From Nocardia sp. NBC_01327 (GTDB taxonomy: Bacteria > Actinomycetota > Actinomycetes > Mycobacteriales > Mycobacteriaceae): a DNA stretch of 64,000 nt. Each line of letters begins with the position of its first letter. The stretch's first letter is position 1. The stretch spans positions 1,798,001-1,862,000 of the forward strand of contig NZ_CP108383.1 of the NCBI RefSeq assembly GCF_035958815.1, read 5' to 3'. The position numbers and the translations under genes were made by a program. Below the pieces are notes generated by a model. The model was not told where the DNA came from. It searched no databases and saw nothing but the letters and a program-made list of their open reading frames with translations. Positions 36,081-44,116 of the stretch are shown here, piece after piece.

Positions 36081-37781
36081 GTGACCACCGCAGTGACCGT
36101 CTCCACCTCCCCGTCCGGATTGACCCAGGCAGACCTGCGGCAGCGGGATGCCGTTGTGGCATTTCTGCGCAATCACGACACCCGCAGCACCTTGACGGCG
36201 ATGCTGCCCGAGTTGACTGCTGGAGAGCGGGACGCGATCGCCGCCAGATGCGGACTATCGCATGCCGCGCTGCTGCTGTCCCCGCGTGATCTCACCGAAT
36301 TGTCGGAGGTCCTCGCCGCGCGCGGACTCACCGCCGGTCCGGCCGCGCCCAGCACGGTGGTGAGAGGGCGGCTGGCGGCCCGCTACGGGCGCCCCGCAGC
36401 CCGCCTGGATGTGCGGATCGTGCACGCCCCGCTGGTTGCCGCCGATGATTCCCCTTGCACCGTAGAGGTTTTCGTCCTACTGCCGGTCGCTGACAGCCCA
36501 CTCGGCGAGATCATCGCCGCCGAGCGCGACGCCGGCCACGAACAGCATGTCGCGCTGGCCACCGACACCTCCGACGATGTGGTGCTCACCGGGTTGCGGG
36601 CCCTGCTCACCGGTGCGGGCAACCTGCACAGTGACGGCGGCGGCTACAACGAGCACGAGAATGTGACCGTGCTCTATTTCCGCAGCATGTCCCAGGTCTC
36701 CGGCGAGCGCCCGTTCCGCCGGCTGGAGCTGCGATGTACGGGTGTGCACCCCCAGTTGCTGGCCACCCATCTGGCTGAATCACAGGACGCCCCAACCAAA
36801 TTGCTGCGTTTGCTGACCGGTGCGTGGGCCACCCAGGCCCTGGCGGTCACCGCCACCCTCGGCCTGGCGGATCTGCTGGCCGCGCGACCGGGTTATCCGG
36901 TCGCCGAGCTGGCACGTGACAGCGGCGCCGAACCCGATGCCCTGCACCGATTGCTGCGGTATCTGCGCGAGCTCGGCATCGTGGCGCCCTCGCCCGGCGG
37001 GGACGGATATGTGCTCACCGAGCTCGGGGCGCTGCTGCCGAAAGCCGCGAGCCGGTCACTGCATCCGCTGGCCCGGCTCTACGGCGGCCACTTCTACGAG
37101 TCGTTCGGCCGGCTGGAGCAATCGGTGCGCACCGGGCAGCCCGCCTTCGACACCCATTTCGGGCAGCATCATTTCGAGTACTTCGCGGCGGTGCCCGAAC
37201 GCGCGGAACTCTTCGACGAGGCCATGGCGGCCAGCGCCTCGATCTTCGGCCGGATCGACGAATTGATCGACCTCACCGCGGCCCACACCATGATCGATGT
37301 GGCCGGCGGCAACGGCGCCCTGCTGGCCGGACTGCTGCGGGCCGCGCCACATGCGCGCGGGGTGCTGTTCGAGCGGGAGTGCACACTGCAGACGGCGCGA
37401 CCGGCGCTGGACCGCGCCGGTTGCCTCCCGCGCACCACCCTGATTCCCGGCGATTTCACCCAGGAGATTCCCGGCGGCGGCGACCTCTACTTCCTGTCCC
37501 GTGTACTGCACGACTGGGAAGACCCCGACTGCCGAACCATCCTGCTCCGCTGTGCCGAGGCCATGCCCGCCCACGCCAGCCTCTACATCATCGAACGCCT
37601 ACTCCCGGAGGACGATTCACCCTCCCTGGCCCCCGCCTGGGATGTCCACATGCTCTGCAACGTAGGCGGCCGCGAACGCACCCTCACCGACTTCCGCACC
37701 TTGCTCGCCACCGCAGACCTCGTCCTCCGCGATTCCCAACCCCTGGCCATGGACTTCACCCTGCTGCGCGCCACCCACTGA
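36081..37781 (+). CDS. O-methyltransferase with unrecognised N-terminal domain
   Basis: 566 residues from GTG 36081 (AGGAG 5 nt upstream). Residues about 230-566 are a class I SAM-dependent O-methyltransferase of the plant/antibiotic type: a winged-helix dimerisation domain (ATLGLADLLAARPGYPVAEL), the SAM motif DVAGGNG at 406-412, and the catalytic-base His477 in SRVLHDWEDPDC. Residues 1-229 have no domain I recognise; they contain RLDVRIVHAPLV, VFVLLPVADSPLGE and YNEHENVTVLYFRS. Normal members are about 340 residues, so this is a fusion. With the monooxygenase upstream it suggests hydroxylation then O-methylation of an aromatic product. Confidence 0.85.
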   Translation: MTTAVTVSTSPSGLTQADLRQRDAVVAFLRNHDTRSTLTAMLPELTAGERDAIAARCGLSHAALLLSPRDLTELSEVLAARGLTAGPAAPSTVVRGRLAARYGRPAARLDVRIVHAPLVAADDSPCTVEVFVLLPVADSPLGEIIAAERDAGHEQHVALATDTSDDVVLTGLRALLTGAGNLHSDGGGYNEHENVTVLYFRSMSQVSGERPFRRLELRCTGVHPQLLATHLAESQDAPTKLLRLLTGAWATQALAVTATLGLADLLAARPGYPVAELARDSGAEPDALHRLLRYLRELGIVAPSPGGDGYVLTELGALLPKAASRSLHPLARLYGGHFYESFGRLEQSVRTGQPAFDTHFGQHHFEYFAAVPERAELFDEAMAASASIFGRIDELIDLTAAHTMIDVAGGNGALLAGLLRAAPHARGVLFERECTLQTARPALDRAGCLPRTTLIPGDFTQEIPGGGDLYFLSRVLHDWEDPDCRTILLRCAEAMPAHASLYIIERLLPEDDSPSLAPAWDVHMLCNVGGRERTLTDFRTLLATADLVLRDSQPLAMDFTLLRATH

Positions 37782-37804
37782 GAGCAGCCCTGCCGAGGCG
37801 AAAA

Positions 37805-37830
37805 GCGCGGCATCCCAATGGATGCCGCGC
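37805..37830. terminator. Hairpin terminator after the methyltransferase gene
   Basis: GCGCGGCATCC (37805-37815) and GGATGCCGCGC (37820-37830), perfect 11-bp arms with a CAAT loop, between convergent genes. Confidence 0.72.
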
Positions 37831-37896
37831 CTGCCTGTCTACGGTCGACAACCGGATTCACCATCGCCGGGTAGGGCTCGGCAATGAATGAGGTGG

Positions 37897-38436
37897 TCAG
37901 GAACCCGAGTTGCCGCTGCCGGTCGAGGTGCAGCTGACAGTGGATGGAGCTGGCTGTGGCGGTGGGGGCGGCGTCGTGCCGTCGGTGCGCGGGAGCACGG
38001 TGACGATGATCGTTTCGATGGTCTTCCTTACGTCCTCGGTGGCTGTGAGGGTGTGCTGGCCGGCCGTGGTCGGAGTCCAGATGTGATTGCCGCCGCCTTC
38101 GCCAATGTTGGATGGAATCTCGATCCTGCCGACGCAGCTGCCGTTGTCGGTGAATGTAATGATGGGCAAGGGGCGCCTGATCGAGCCGCCGTCGACCAGT
38201 AGATCGGTCACGAATGGGATGGTCTGGCTCCTGGCGTCCGTCACTAGTTGCAGGTCATAGGTGTCGCCGACGTAGAGGGCGCTGGGGGTGTCTGTTCCGC
38301 TGATATTCCATATGGAGAAGGAGTCGGGAGTGCTCGCCGACGCCGCCGACGCGGTCATCATGACCGTCGCTGCAATTGCTGCCAAACCTGATGCGCTCCA
38401 ACCGATTCGCCGCGTCAGGGTAGTTCTTCCGGTCAC
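37897..38436 (-). CDS. Secreted protein of unknown function
   Basis: 179 residues from GTG 38436 (GGAG 6 nt upstream); GTG 38448 is an alternative. Signal peptide: basic start, then GLAAIAATVMMTASAASAS. The mature part is strand-rich with Ig-like features (LYVGDTYDLQLVTDA; GGGNHIWTPTTAGQHTLTAT), one cysteine pair (GSCVGR and VSCTS), a PPPPPQP run and a Gly/Ser tail. It is probably an exported envelope or extracellular protein. No family is recognised beyond small actinobacterial secreted Ig-like proteins. Confidence 0.78.
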   Translation of the reverse strand: MTGRTTLTRRIGWSASGLAAIAATVMMTASAASASTPDSFSIWNISGTDTPSALYVGDTYDLQLVTDARSQTIPFVTDLLVDGGSIRRPLPIITFTDNGSCVGRIEIPSNIGEGGGNHIWTPTTAGQHTLTATEDVRKTIETIIVTVLPRTDGTTPPPPPQPAPSTVSCTSTGSGNSGS

Positions 38437-38561
38437 TGTCCACTCCACTCGTCGTTCCGGTTGCCCGGATCGGCCGACATTAACGCGAGCGGTTGTGAAG
38501 GGTGGTTATTTCACAACTTTGGCGGTGGGACAAACTGTCCCACCGCCTGCTGTTCCGAGGG

Positions 38562-40025
38562 TCAGCGAGTGGTGGCCCGGGGGAGGGTGAGGGCTGCGGC
38601 GAAGACGACTGCCACGATTCCCAGGGCGGCCAGGCCCGCGATTTCCATGGCGTGTACGAAATCGCCTACACCGTGGGCGCTTCCGAGGGCGGTGAAGAAG
38701 ATGGTGCCCAGAACGGTTGCGCCGACGGCGTTTCCGAACTGCTGGGCGGTGGTGAGGACGCCCGCCGCCATACCGGCCTGGTGTGCGGGGATGCCGGAGG
38801 AGAGCACCGCGCCGATGGCCGACGGGATGGTCATGCCGTTGCCGGTGCCGACCAGGATCATGCCGGGGATGAGCGCCACCGCCGAGATGGAGGAGCCGTA
38901 CCAGGCCAGCACGCCGACGGTGATGAGCAGGCCGGTGAGGCTGATGCTGGTGCCCAGCACCATGACTCGATTGCCGATGCGCTCGGCGACCTTGCGGGAG
39001 AGCAGTGAGCTGGTGGCGAAGGCGACGCCCAGCGGTGCGAAGGTGAGTCCGGCGGCCAGGGGTGACATGCCGAGCCCGTTCTGCAGGAGCAGGGTCAGGC
39101 AGAGCATGAATCCGGCGAAGAAGGCCAGGTAGCCGCCGGAGATCACCATGCCCGCCGCGAACACCCGCTCGCGCACCAGTTCGGTGTCGAGCACGGGCTG
39201 CCCGCCGCGGCGGGCCAGCCGGTCCTCGTAGCGCAGGGTGAGCAGCAGCACCGGGAGCGCGGCGGCCATGGACACCCAGGTCCACACCGGCCAGCCTTCG
39301 GGGCGGCCCAGTGTCACCGGAATCAGCACCAGCGCCAGTGCGGCCGAGATGCCCAGCGCGCCAATCGGATCCAGCCGGGGCCGGTGGGTCTGCTCATGCT
39401 GCGGAAGCCAGCGGGCGGCGAGGAATGCCGCGACCAGTCCGATGGGCACATTGATGAAGAAGATTGTCCGCCAACCCCATCCGAAGAGGTCGAGGTCGAG
39501 CAGTACGCCGCCGAGCACCTGCCCGGAGACCGCGCCGAGTCCGATGGTGGCGCCGAAGGCGGACATGGCCTTGGCGCGTTCGGCCGGCGGGAACATGGTG
39601 TTGATGAGCGCCAGCATCTGCGGCACCATGGCCGCCGCGGTGGCGCCCTGCAGTACCCGGAATCCGACCAGCGCCCAGGCATTCCAGGCCAGCCCGCACA
39701 GCATTGAGGCGACGGCGAAGGCGAGCATGCCGATCACGAACATGCGCCGGTGGCCGAACAGGTCGCCGAGCCGTCCGCCGGTGATGAGGCCGCTGGCATA
39801 GGCGAATCCGTAACCGCCGATGACCAATTCGAGGGCGGCCTCACCGGCGTGCAGGTCGGTTTGCAGTGAGGAGGCCGCGACATTGATGACGAAGTAATCG
39901 AACATCGCCATGAACATGGCGGTGAGGACGACCGGCAGCACTCGCCACCGGGCGGCGTATTCGCCCGGACCTGCCACTGGGTTCGTGGAAACCACTGCGC
40001 TGGCGCGGTTGTGAAGAATAGTCAC
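38562..40025 (-). CDS. MFS drug exporter, DHA2 (EmrB/QacA) family
   Basis: 487 residues with about 14 membrane segments. Motif A-like GGRLGDLFGHRRMF lies in the first cytoplasmic loop, motif C-like GLGAVSGQVLGGVL in TM5, and the DHA2 membrane-embedded MFDYFVINVAASSL at TM1. GTG 40025 is chosen because GGGAG sits 6 nt upstream; longer starts would run into the operator sites. It probably exports hydrophobic toxic compounds by proton antiport. A divergent TetR gene and paired inverted operators upstream mark it as a regulated resistance pump. Confidence 0.9.
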   Translation of the reverse strand: MTILHNRASAVVSTNPVAGPGEYAARWRVLPVVLTAMFMAMFDYFVINVAASSLQTDLHAGEAALELVIGGYGFAYASGLITGGRLGDLFGHRRMFVIGMLAFAVASMLCGLAWNAWALVGFRVLQGATAAAMVPQMLALINTMFPPAERAKAMSAFGATIGLGAVSGQVLGGVLLDLDLFGWGWRTIFFINVPIGLVAAFLAARWLPQHEQTHRPRLDPIGALGISAALALVLIPVTLGRPEGWPVWTWVSMAAALPVLLLTLRYEDRLARRGGQPVLDTELVRERVFAAGMVISGGYLAFFAGFMLCLTLLLQNGLGMSPLAAGLTFAPLGVAFATSSLLSRKVAERIGNRVMVLGTSISLTGLLITVGVLAWYGSSISAVALIPGMILVGTGNGMTIPSAIGAVLSSGIPAHQAGMAAGVLTTAQQFGNAVGATVLGTIFFTALGSAHGVGDFVHAMEIAGLAALGIVAVVFAAALTLPRATTR

Positions 40026-40094
40026 GTCGTTCTCCCGAACGGTGGAGCAGGGACTCTGGGGGACGTGCGGCGCGCCGTTGCGCCTTGTCAGCTG

Positions 40095-40160
40095 CATAAC
40101 CAACTGGTTAGTTGAAAGTATTCCACCGTCTTCGGCCTGTCAACTACTTAGTTGGTTATG
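40095..40160. promoter_or_regulatory. Paired inverted operator sites between the MFS and tetR genes
   Basis: CAACTGGTTAGTTG (40101-40114) and CAACTACTTAGTTG (40141-40154) share the form CAACTnnTTAGTTG. Extended, the left site reads CATAACCAACT and the right site ends AGTTGGTTATG, so the two are inverted copies about 40 bp apart. The right site ends over the -10-like TATGAT (40157-40162) of the tetR gene, and the left lies upstream of the exporter. This is the classic layout of a TetR repressor acting on both genes. Confidence 0.7.
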
Positions 40161-40169
40161 ATGGCTGGC

Positions 40170-40760
40170 ATGGCAGTCAGGGACCCCGAGGCGACGAAGG
40201 CGCGGATCTTCGCCGCCGCCACCGCCGAATTCGCCGCGCACGGCATCGCCGGCGCCCGGGTGGACCGCATCGCGCGCAATGCCCAGGCCAACAAGCAGCT
40301 CATCTACGCCTATTTCGGCGATAAAGAGGCGCTGTTCCGGCAGGTCCTGGACAAGACCATGCTCACCGTCGCCGAATCGGTCACCACCGATATCGAAGAC
40401 CTCGAGGCCTGGATCGACCAGCACATCGACTACCACCGCGAGCACCCCGAGCTGCTGCGCCTGCTCATGTGGGAGGCGCTGGAGCTCGGGGCCGAGAACG
40501 CGCAGGCGGGTGAGCTGCGCTGCGGCCGCTATCTGGAGAAGCGCACCAAGGTGGAGGTCGCGCAGGGCAAAGGCCTGATGCGCACCGATATGCCGTCCGG
40601 CAATATCCTCATGCTGCTGATGAGCATGATCAACTATCCGCTCGCGGTACCGCAGGTCGCCGCGTTCACCCTCGGCCCCGACTCCGATCCGGAGAGCGCC
40701 CGTGCCTGGACCAAGGACGCTATCCGCCGCATCGTCGCTCCACCCGAAACGAGCGACTGA
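40170..40760 (+). CDS. TetR-family repressor of the adjacent exporter
   Basis: 196 residues from ATG 40170. HTH: TKARIFAAATAEFAAHGIAG and DRIARNAQANKQLIYAYFGD; a C-terminal tetracyclin-repressor-like helical domain follows. ATG 40170 is preferred because TATGAT ends 7 nt before it; the earlier ATGs at 40158 and 40161 fall inside that hexamer and the operator. Autoregulation and control of the divergent MFS gene are likely. Confidence 0.88.
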   Translation: MAVRDPEATKARIFAAATAEFAAHGIAGARVDRIARNAQANKQLIYAYFGDKEALFRQVLDKTMLTVAESVTTDIEDLEAWIDQHIDYHREHPELLRLLMWEALELGAENAQAGELRCGRYLEKRTKVEVAQGKGLMRTDMPSGNILMLLMSMINYPLAVPQVAAFTLGPDSDPESARAWTKDAIRRIVAPPETSD

Positions 40761-40792
40761 GCGATTGCCCGAACGGCAACGCTCCACACGGC

Positions 40793-41581
40793 TCAGATCG
40801 TCTTGACGGTTCCGCCATCGATGACGAAGTCCGCGCCGACGATATTGCCTGCGCGCTCGGAGGCCAGGAAGGCCACCAGCGCGGCCACCTCGTCCGCTTC
40901 GGAGATGCGGCCGGAGGCGATGCCGAACTGGGTCGGCAGGGCTTCCAGGAACTGTTCCTGCGCAACGCCGTTGGCGGCCGCGAGCTTGGCCCCGATACTG
41001 CTCGCGCCCCGCCAGAGCGAGGTGCCGACCACGCCCGGGGAGACGGTGTTCACCCGTACCCCCTGCGGTCCGAACTCCTCACTGAGCCGCTTGCTGAACG
41101 AGGTGAGCGCGGCTTTGGCCTCGCTGTAGCCGACCGGACCGGCCGCCGGGAGCTTGGCGTTGATCGAGGAGATGGTGATGATCGCGCCCCGGCGCTCGAC
41201 AATGCTCGGCAGCGCCGCCCGCGTCGTGGTGATGACGCCGAACAGGTTGAGGTCGAAGGACTTTCGCACCTGCTCATCGGAGATATCGAGAACGCCGCCG
41301 AGCGTGAGCCCCTCGGCATCTCCGCCGCCGACATTATTGATCAGGATATCGATCCCGCCGAGCTCCGCGACTGCTGCCTCCACTGCGGCGAGCGCACCCG
41401 CACTGGTACTCAGATCGGCGGAAACTGCCGCTGCCGCCGCTTTTTCGAGTTCGGGTGTGATGGTGCGGGCGACGCCGACCACGCGCACACCCTCCTCGGC
41501 CAGTAATTCGGTGACGGCCAGGCCGATGCCCCGGCTGGCGCCGGTGACGAGTGCGGTCTTACCGCTGAGTCCGAGATCCAT
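40793..41581 (-). CDS. Short-chain dehydrogenase/reductase
   Basis: 262 residues: cofactor motif TGASRGIG near residue 12, NNVGGG (an NNAG variant), catalytic Ser in TISSINAK and YSEAK (Tyr and Lys), and the C-terminal IVGADFVIDGGTVKTI of FabG-like SDRs. Probably an NADPH-dependent reductase; substrate unknown. The start at ATG 41581 follows AAGG. It lies 87 bp downstream of a TetR gene on the same strand, and a TTGACCT(G/A) word is shared by both upstream regions, so the regulator probably controls it. Confidence 0.9.
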   Translation of the reverse strand: MDLGLSGKTALVTGASRGIGLAVTELLAEEGVRVVGVARTITPELEKAAAAAVSADLSTSAGALAAVEAAVAELGGIDILINNVGGGDAEGLTLGGVLDISDEQVRKSFDLNLFGVITTTRAALPSIVERRGAIITISSINAKLPAAGPVGYSEAKAALTSFSKRLSEEFGPQGVRVNTVSPGVVGTSLWRGASSIGAKLAAANGVAQEQFLEALPTQFGIASGRISEADEVAALVAFLASERAGNIVGADFVIDGGTVKTI

Positions 41582-41668
41582 GAGAGATACCTTTCTTGAA
41601 CTACAGGTCAAAAATTAGGGCAGAACAGAACGCCGCCTCCAGTGCCGAGGCGGTGTGATCGAGTGGGT

Positions 41669-42244
41669 TCAGAGGGTGGTCAGTGCGGTATCGATAATGC
41701 GGTGCAGGGTCGCGGCATCGGCCGTCCTGGCGGTGACGCGCAGCCCATTGATGGTGTTCACAATGAATTCGGCATAGGCCCGGGGGTCGATGCCGGTGGG
41801 GACATCGCCGTCCCGGCGTCCGCGGTCGACGCGGGCCGCCAGTGTCTCGATCATGTGGTCCTGCGCGATGCAGACGGCGCGATTGGCCTCCGCGTCGTGC
41901 CCGGCCAACTCCAGGGCGGTATTGGCGACCATGCAACCACGCCGAACCGGTTGCGCGAGATCGGAATCCACCGCGAACCGCATCCAGGCTCGCAACCGCT
42001 CCCGGGTGGTTCCCGGTTCGGCGAGGATTCCCGCGGCCAGCTCGGTGCCCGCGCGATCGTAGTACGCCAGCGCCTGGTCGAACAGCGCGCGCTTACTTCC
42101 GAAAGCGTTGTACAGACTGCCTTTTCCGATGCCGGTGGCCTCGGCGAGCTGGGCAGGTGAGGTGTTCGCGTACCCGTGGGTCCAGAACGTCTCCATCGCA
42201 CGCTCCAGGACGGTGTCCGTCTCGAAGTCGCGTGGCCTGCCCAT
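41669..42244 (-). CDS. TetR-family transcriptional regulator
   Basis: 191 residues. HTH: ETFWTHGYANTSPAQLAEAT and GIGKGSLYNAFGSKRALFDQ, closest to the AcrR/YxaF type. The C-terminal domain carries a single Cys (RRGCMVAN) conserved in that group. The promoter is unusually clear: TTGACC at 42275-42280, 17 bp, TACGGT at 42252-42257, then 7 nt to the ATG with no Shine-Dalgarno, so a leaderless mRNA. The next gene on this strand is an SDR. Effector unknown. Confidence 0.9.
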   Translation of the reverse strand: MGRPRDFETDTVLERAMETFWTHGYANTSPAQLAEATGIGKGSLYNAFGSKRALFDQALAYYDRAGTELAAGILAEPGTTRERLRAWMRFAVDSDLAQPVRRGCMVANTALELAGHDAEANRAVCIAQDHMIETLAARVDRGRRDGDVPTGIDPRAYAEFIVNTINGLRVTARTADAATLHRIIDTALTTL

Positions 42245-42251
42245 GGGTTCG

Positions 42252-42280
42252 ACCGTAGCCGTTCTGTACCTCTAGGTCAA
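42252..42280 (-). promoter_or_regulatory. Consensus promoter and overlapping dyad of the tetR gene
   Basis: On the minus strand: -35 TTGACC (42280-42275), 17-bp spacer, -10 TACGGT (42257-42252), ATG 7 nt further. ACCTCTAGGT at 42268-42277 overlaps the -35 as a dyad. The same TTGACCT core recurs upstream of the SDR start (41604-41610), which suggests one regulator for both. Confidence 0.6.
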
Positions 42281-42294
42281 TAACCCGTCCGAAA

Positions 42295-42327
42295 GCAATG
42301 GCCCGTGTCCAGGACACGGGCCATTGC
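42295..42327 (-). terminator. Perfect 16-bp hairpin terminator of the pnt operon
   Basis: GCAATGGCCCGTGTCC (42295-42310) and GGACACGGGCCATTGC (42312-42327), with one base between the arms, 23 nt after the pntB stop. Confidence 0.75.
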
Positions 42328-42349
42328 TCGGCTTGTCAGCCGCGCCGGA

Positions 42350-43771
42350 CTACAGCGCCTTCAGTTCCTCGGTGACCGCACTGACGGACTTCTTGGCATC
42401 GCCGAACAGCATGGAGGTGGTGTCGGCGTAGAACAGGGGGTTGTCGATACCGGCGAAGCCGGAGTTCATCGAGCGCTTGAGCACGATGACCGACTTGGCC
42501 TGATCTACGTTCAGCACCGGCATGCCGTAGATCGGCGAGGAGGCGTCCTCGCGCGCGGCCGGGTTGGTGACGTCATTGGCGCCGATGACGAGGGCGACAT
42601 CGGTACGGCTGAATTCGCCGTTGATATCGTCCATTTCCTTCATGGCGTCATAGGAGACCTCGGCCTCGGCCAGCAGCACGTTCATATGGCCCGGCATACG
42701 ACCGGCAACCGGATGGATCGCGTACTTGACCTCGACGCCCTTGGCCTCGAGCAATGCCGCCATCTCCTTGACCGCGTGCTGCGCCTGGGCGACGGCCATA
42801 CCGTAGCCGGGCACCACGATGACCTGGTTGGCGTAGGCCATCTGAATGGCGGCATCCGCGGCGGAGGTGGCCTTGGCCTGCTTCTGCTCGCCGTCGCCGG
42901 ACGCGCTGGGAGCCGTTCCGCCACCACCGAATCCGCCCGCCACAATGGCCGGGATGGACCGGTTCATGGCCTTGGCCATGAGGTTGGTCAGGATGGTGCC
43001 GGACGCGCCGACGATCATGCCCGCCACGATCATGGCGGTGTTGTTCAGCGCCAAACCGGCTGCGGCAGCCGACAATCCGGTGAGCGCGTTGAGCAGCGAG
43101 ATGACGACCGGCATATCCGCGCCGCCGATGGGCAGCACCGTCATCAGGCCCAGAATGCCCGCGAGCACGAGCAGTCCGATCATCCACCACTGCGACACAC
43201 CGGTTTTGGTGGCGCCGAGGCCGATGACCACCGCGGCGGCAATCGCACCGGCGAACAGCAGCAGATTCAGCGGCTGCTGCAACTTGCCGACGCTGATCGG
43301 CTTACCCGACAGCAGCTCCTGCAGCTTGGCGAACGCAATGCACGAGCCCCAGAAGGAGATCGAGCCGATGATGGCCGCGAACAACGAGGCGATCGCGATG
43401 TGCGCGGTCGGCTGCTCCCCGGACGGGAAGTTCGAGAAGCCCTTGGTATCAAGGAATTCCGCCCAGGCGATGAGCGCCACGGTGCCACCGCCGACGCCGT
43501 TGAACGCGGCGACGAGCTGCGGCATGGCGGTCATCTTGGTGAACCGCGCGGGCGGCACACCCAGCGCGATGCCGACCACCAGACCGGCGACGATAATGAT
43601 CCAGCTACTGGTGTGGCGGATGGAGATCAGGGTCGCGACGACCGCGATCAGCATGCCGACGGCGGCGATCTGATTGCCGCGCACCGCGGTCTTCGGCCCC
43701 GTCAGGCCCATCAGGCCGTAGATGAAGAGCGCGAACGCGACGATGTAGAGAATATTGACCAGATTGTCCAT
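42350..43771 (-). CDS. pntB: NAD(P) transhydrogenase subunit beta PntB
   Basis: 473 residues: nine or so N-terminal membrane helices forming part of the proton channel, then the soluble NADP(H)-binding domain III (QVIVVPGYGMAVAQAQHAV; HPVAGRMPGHMNVLLAEAEV; VIGANDVTNPAA). The complex couples proton entry to hydride transfer from NADH to NADP+, supplying NADPH. It is the third gene of a tight operon with pntAA and pntAB, as in mycobacteria and Rhodospirillum where the alpha subunit is split. A perfect terminator hairpin follows. Confidence 0.95.
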   Translation of the reverse strand: MDNLVNILYIVAFALFIYGLMGLTGPKTAVRGNQIAAVGMLIAVVATLISIRHTSSWIIIVAGLVVGIALGVPPARFTKMTAMPQLVAAFNGVGGGTVALIAWAEFLDTKGFSNFPSGEQPTAHIAIASLFAAIIGSISFWGSCIAFAKLQELLSGKPISVGKLQQPLNLLLFAGAIAAAVVIGLGATKTGVSQWWMIGLLVLAGILGLMTVLPIGGADMPVVISLLNALTGLSAAAAGLALNNTAMIVAGMIVGASGTILTNLMAKAMNRSIPAIVAGGFGGGGTAPSASGDGEQKQAKATSAADAAIQMAYANQVIVVPGYGMAVAQAQHAVKEMAALLEAKGVEVKYAIHPVAGRMPGHMNVLLAEAEVSYDAMKEMDDINGEFSRTDVALVIGANDVTNPAAREDASSPIYGMPVLNVDQAKSVIVLKRSMNSGFAGIDNPLFYADTTSMLFGDAKKSVSAVTEELKAL

Positions 43772-43774
43772 GAC

Positions 43775-44116
43775 TCAGCGGTCCGCCTTTTCGGTGTTAC
43801 CAGGGCGCTCCGCGCCCGAAGCAGCGGGCTTCTTGGCCTTGAACATCCCGAGCATGCGGTCGGTCACCACGAACCCGCCGATGACGTTCAGCGTGCCGAA
43901 TACGACCGCGACGAACAGGATGATCTGCATGAGCACCGACGGGTGCTCGATCTTGCCGAACACCACCAGCGCGCCGAGCACCACAATGCCGTGAATGGCA
44001 TTGGTGCCGGACATCAGTGGGGTGTGCAGGGTATTGGGCACCTTGGAGATGACGGCGAAGCCCACGAACCCGGACAGCACCAGGATCGCGATATTCGCGA
44101 GAAGTTCTGTGTACAT
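43775..44116 (-). CDS. pntAB: NAD(P) transhydrogenase subunit alpha part 2 (membrane) PntAB
   Basis: 113 residues with three membrane helices (ELLANIAILVLSGFVGFAVI; AIHGIVVLGALVVFG; IILFVAVVFGTLNVIGGFVV) matching domain II of the alpha subunit. The tail is basic and low-complexity. The ATG at 44116 overlaps the pntAA stop (ATGA), and pntB begins 3 bp after its stop, so all three are translationally coupled. Confidence 0.94.
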   Translation of the reverse strand: MYTELLANIAILVLSGFVGFAVISKVPNTLHTPLMSGTNAIHGIVVLGALVVFGKIEHPSVLMQIILFVAVVFGTLNVIGGFVVTDRMLGMFKAKKPAASGAERPGNTEKADR

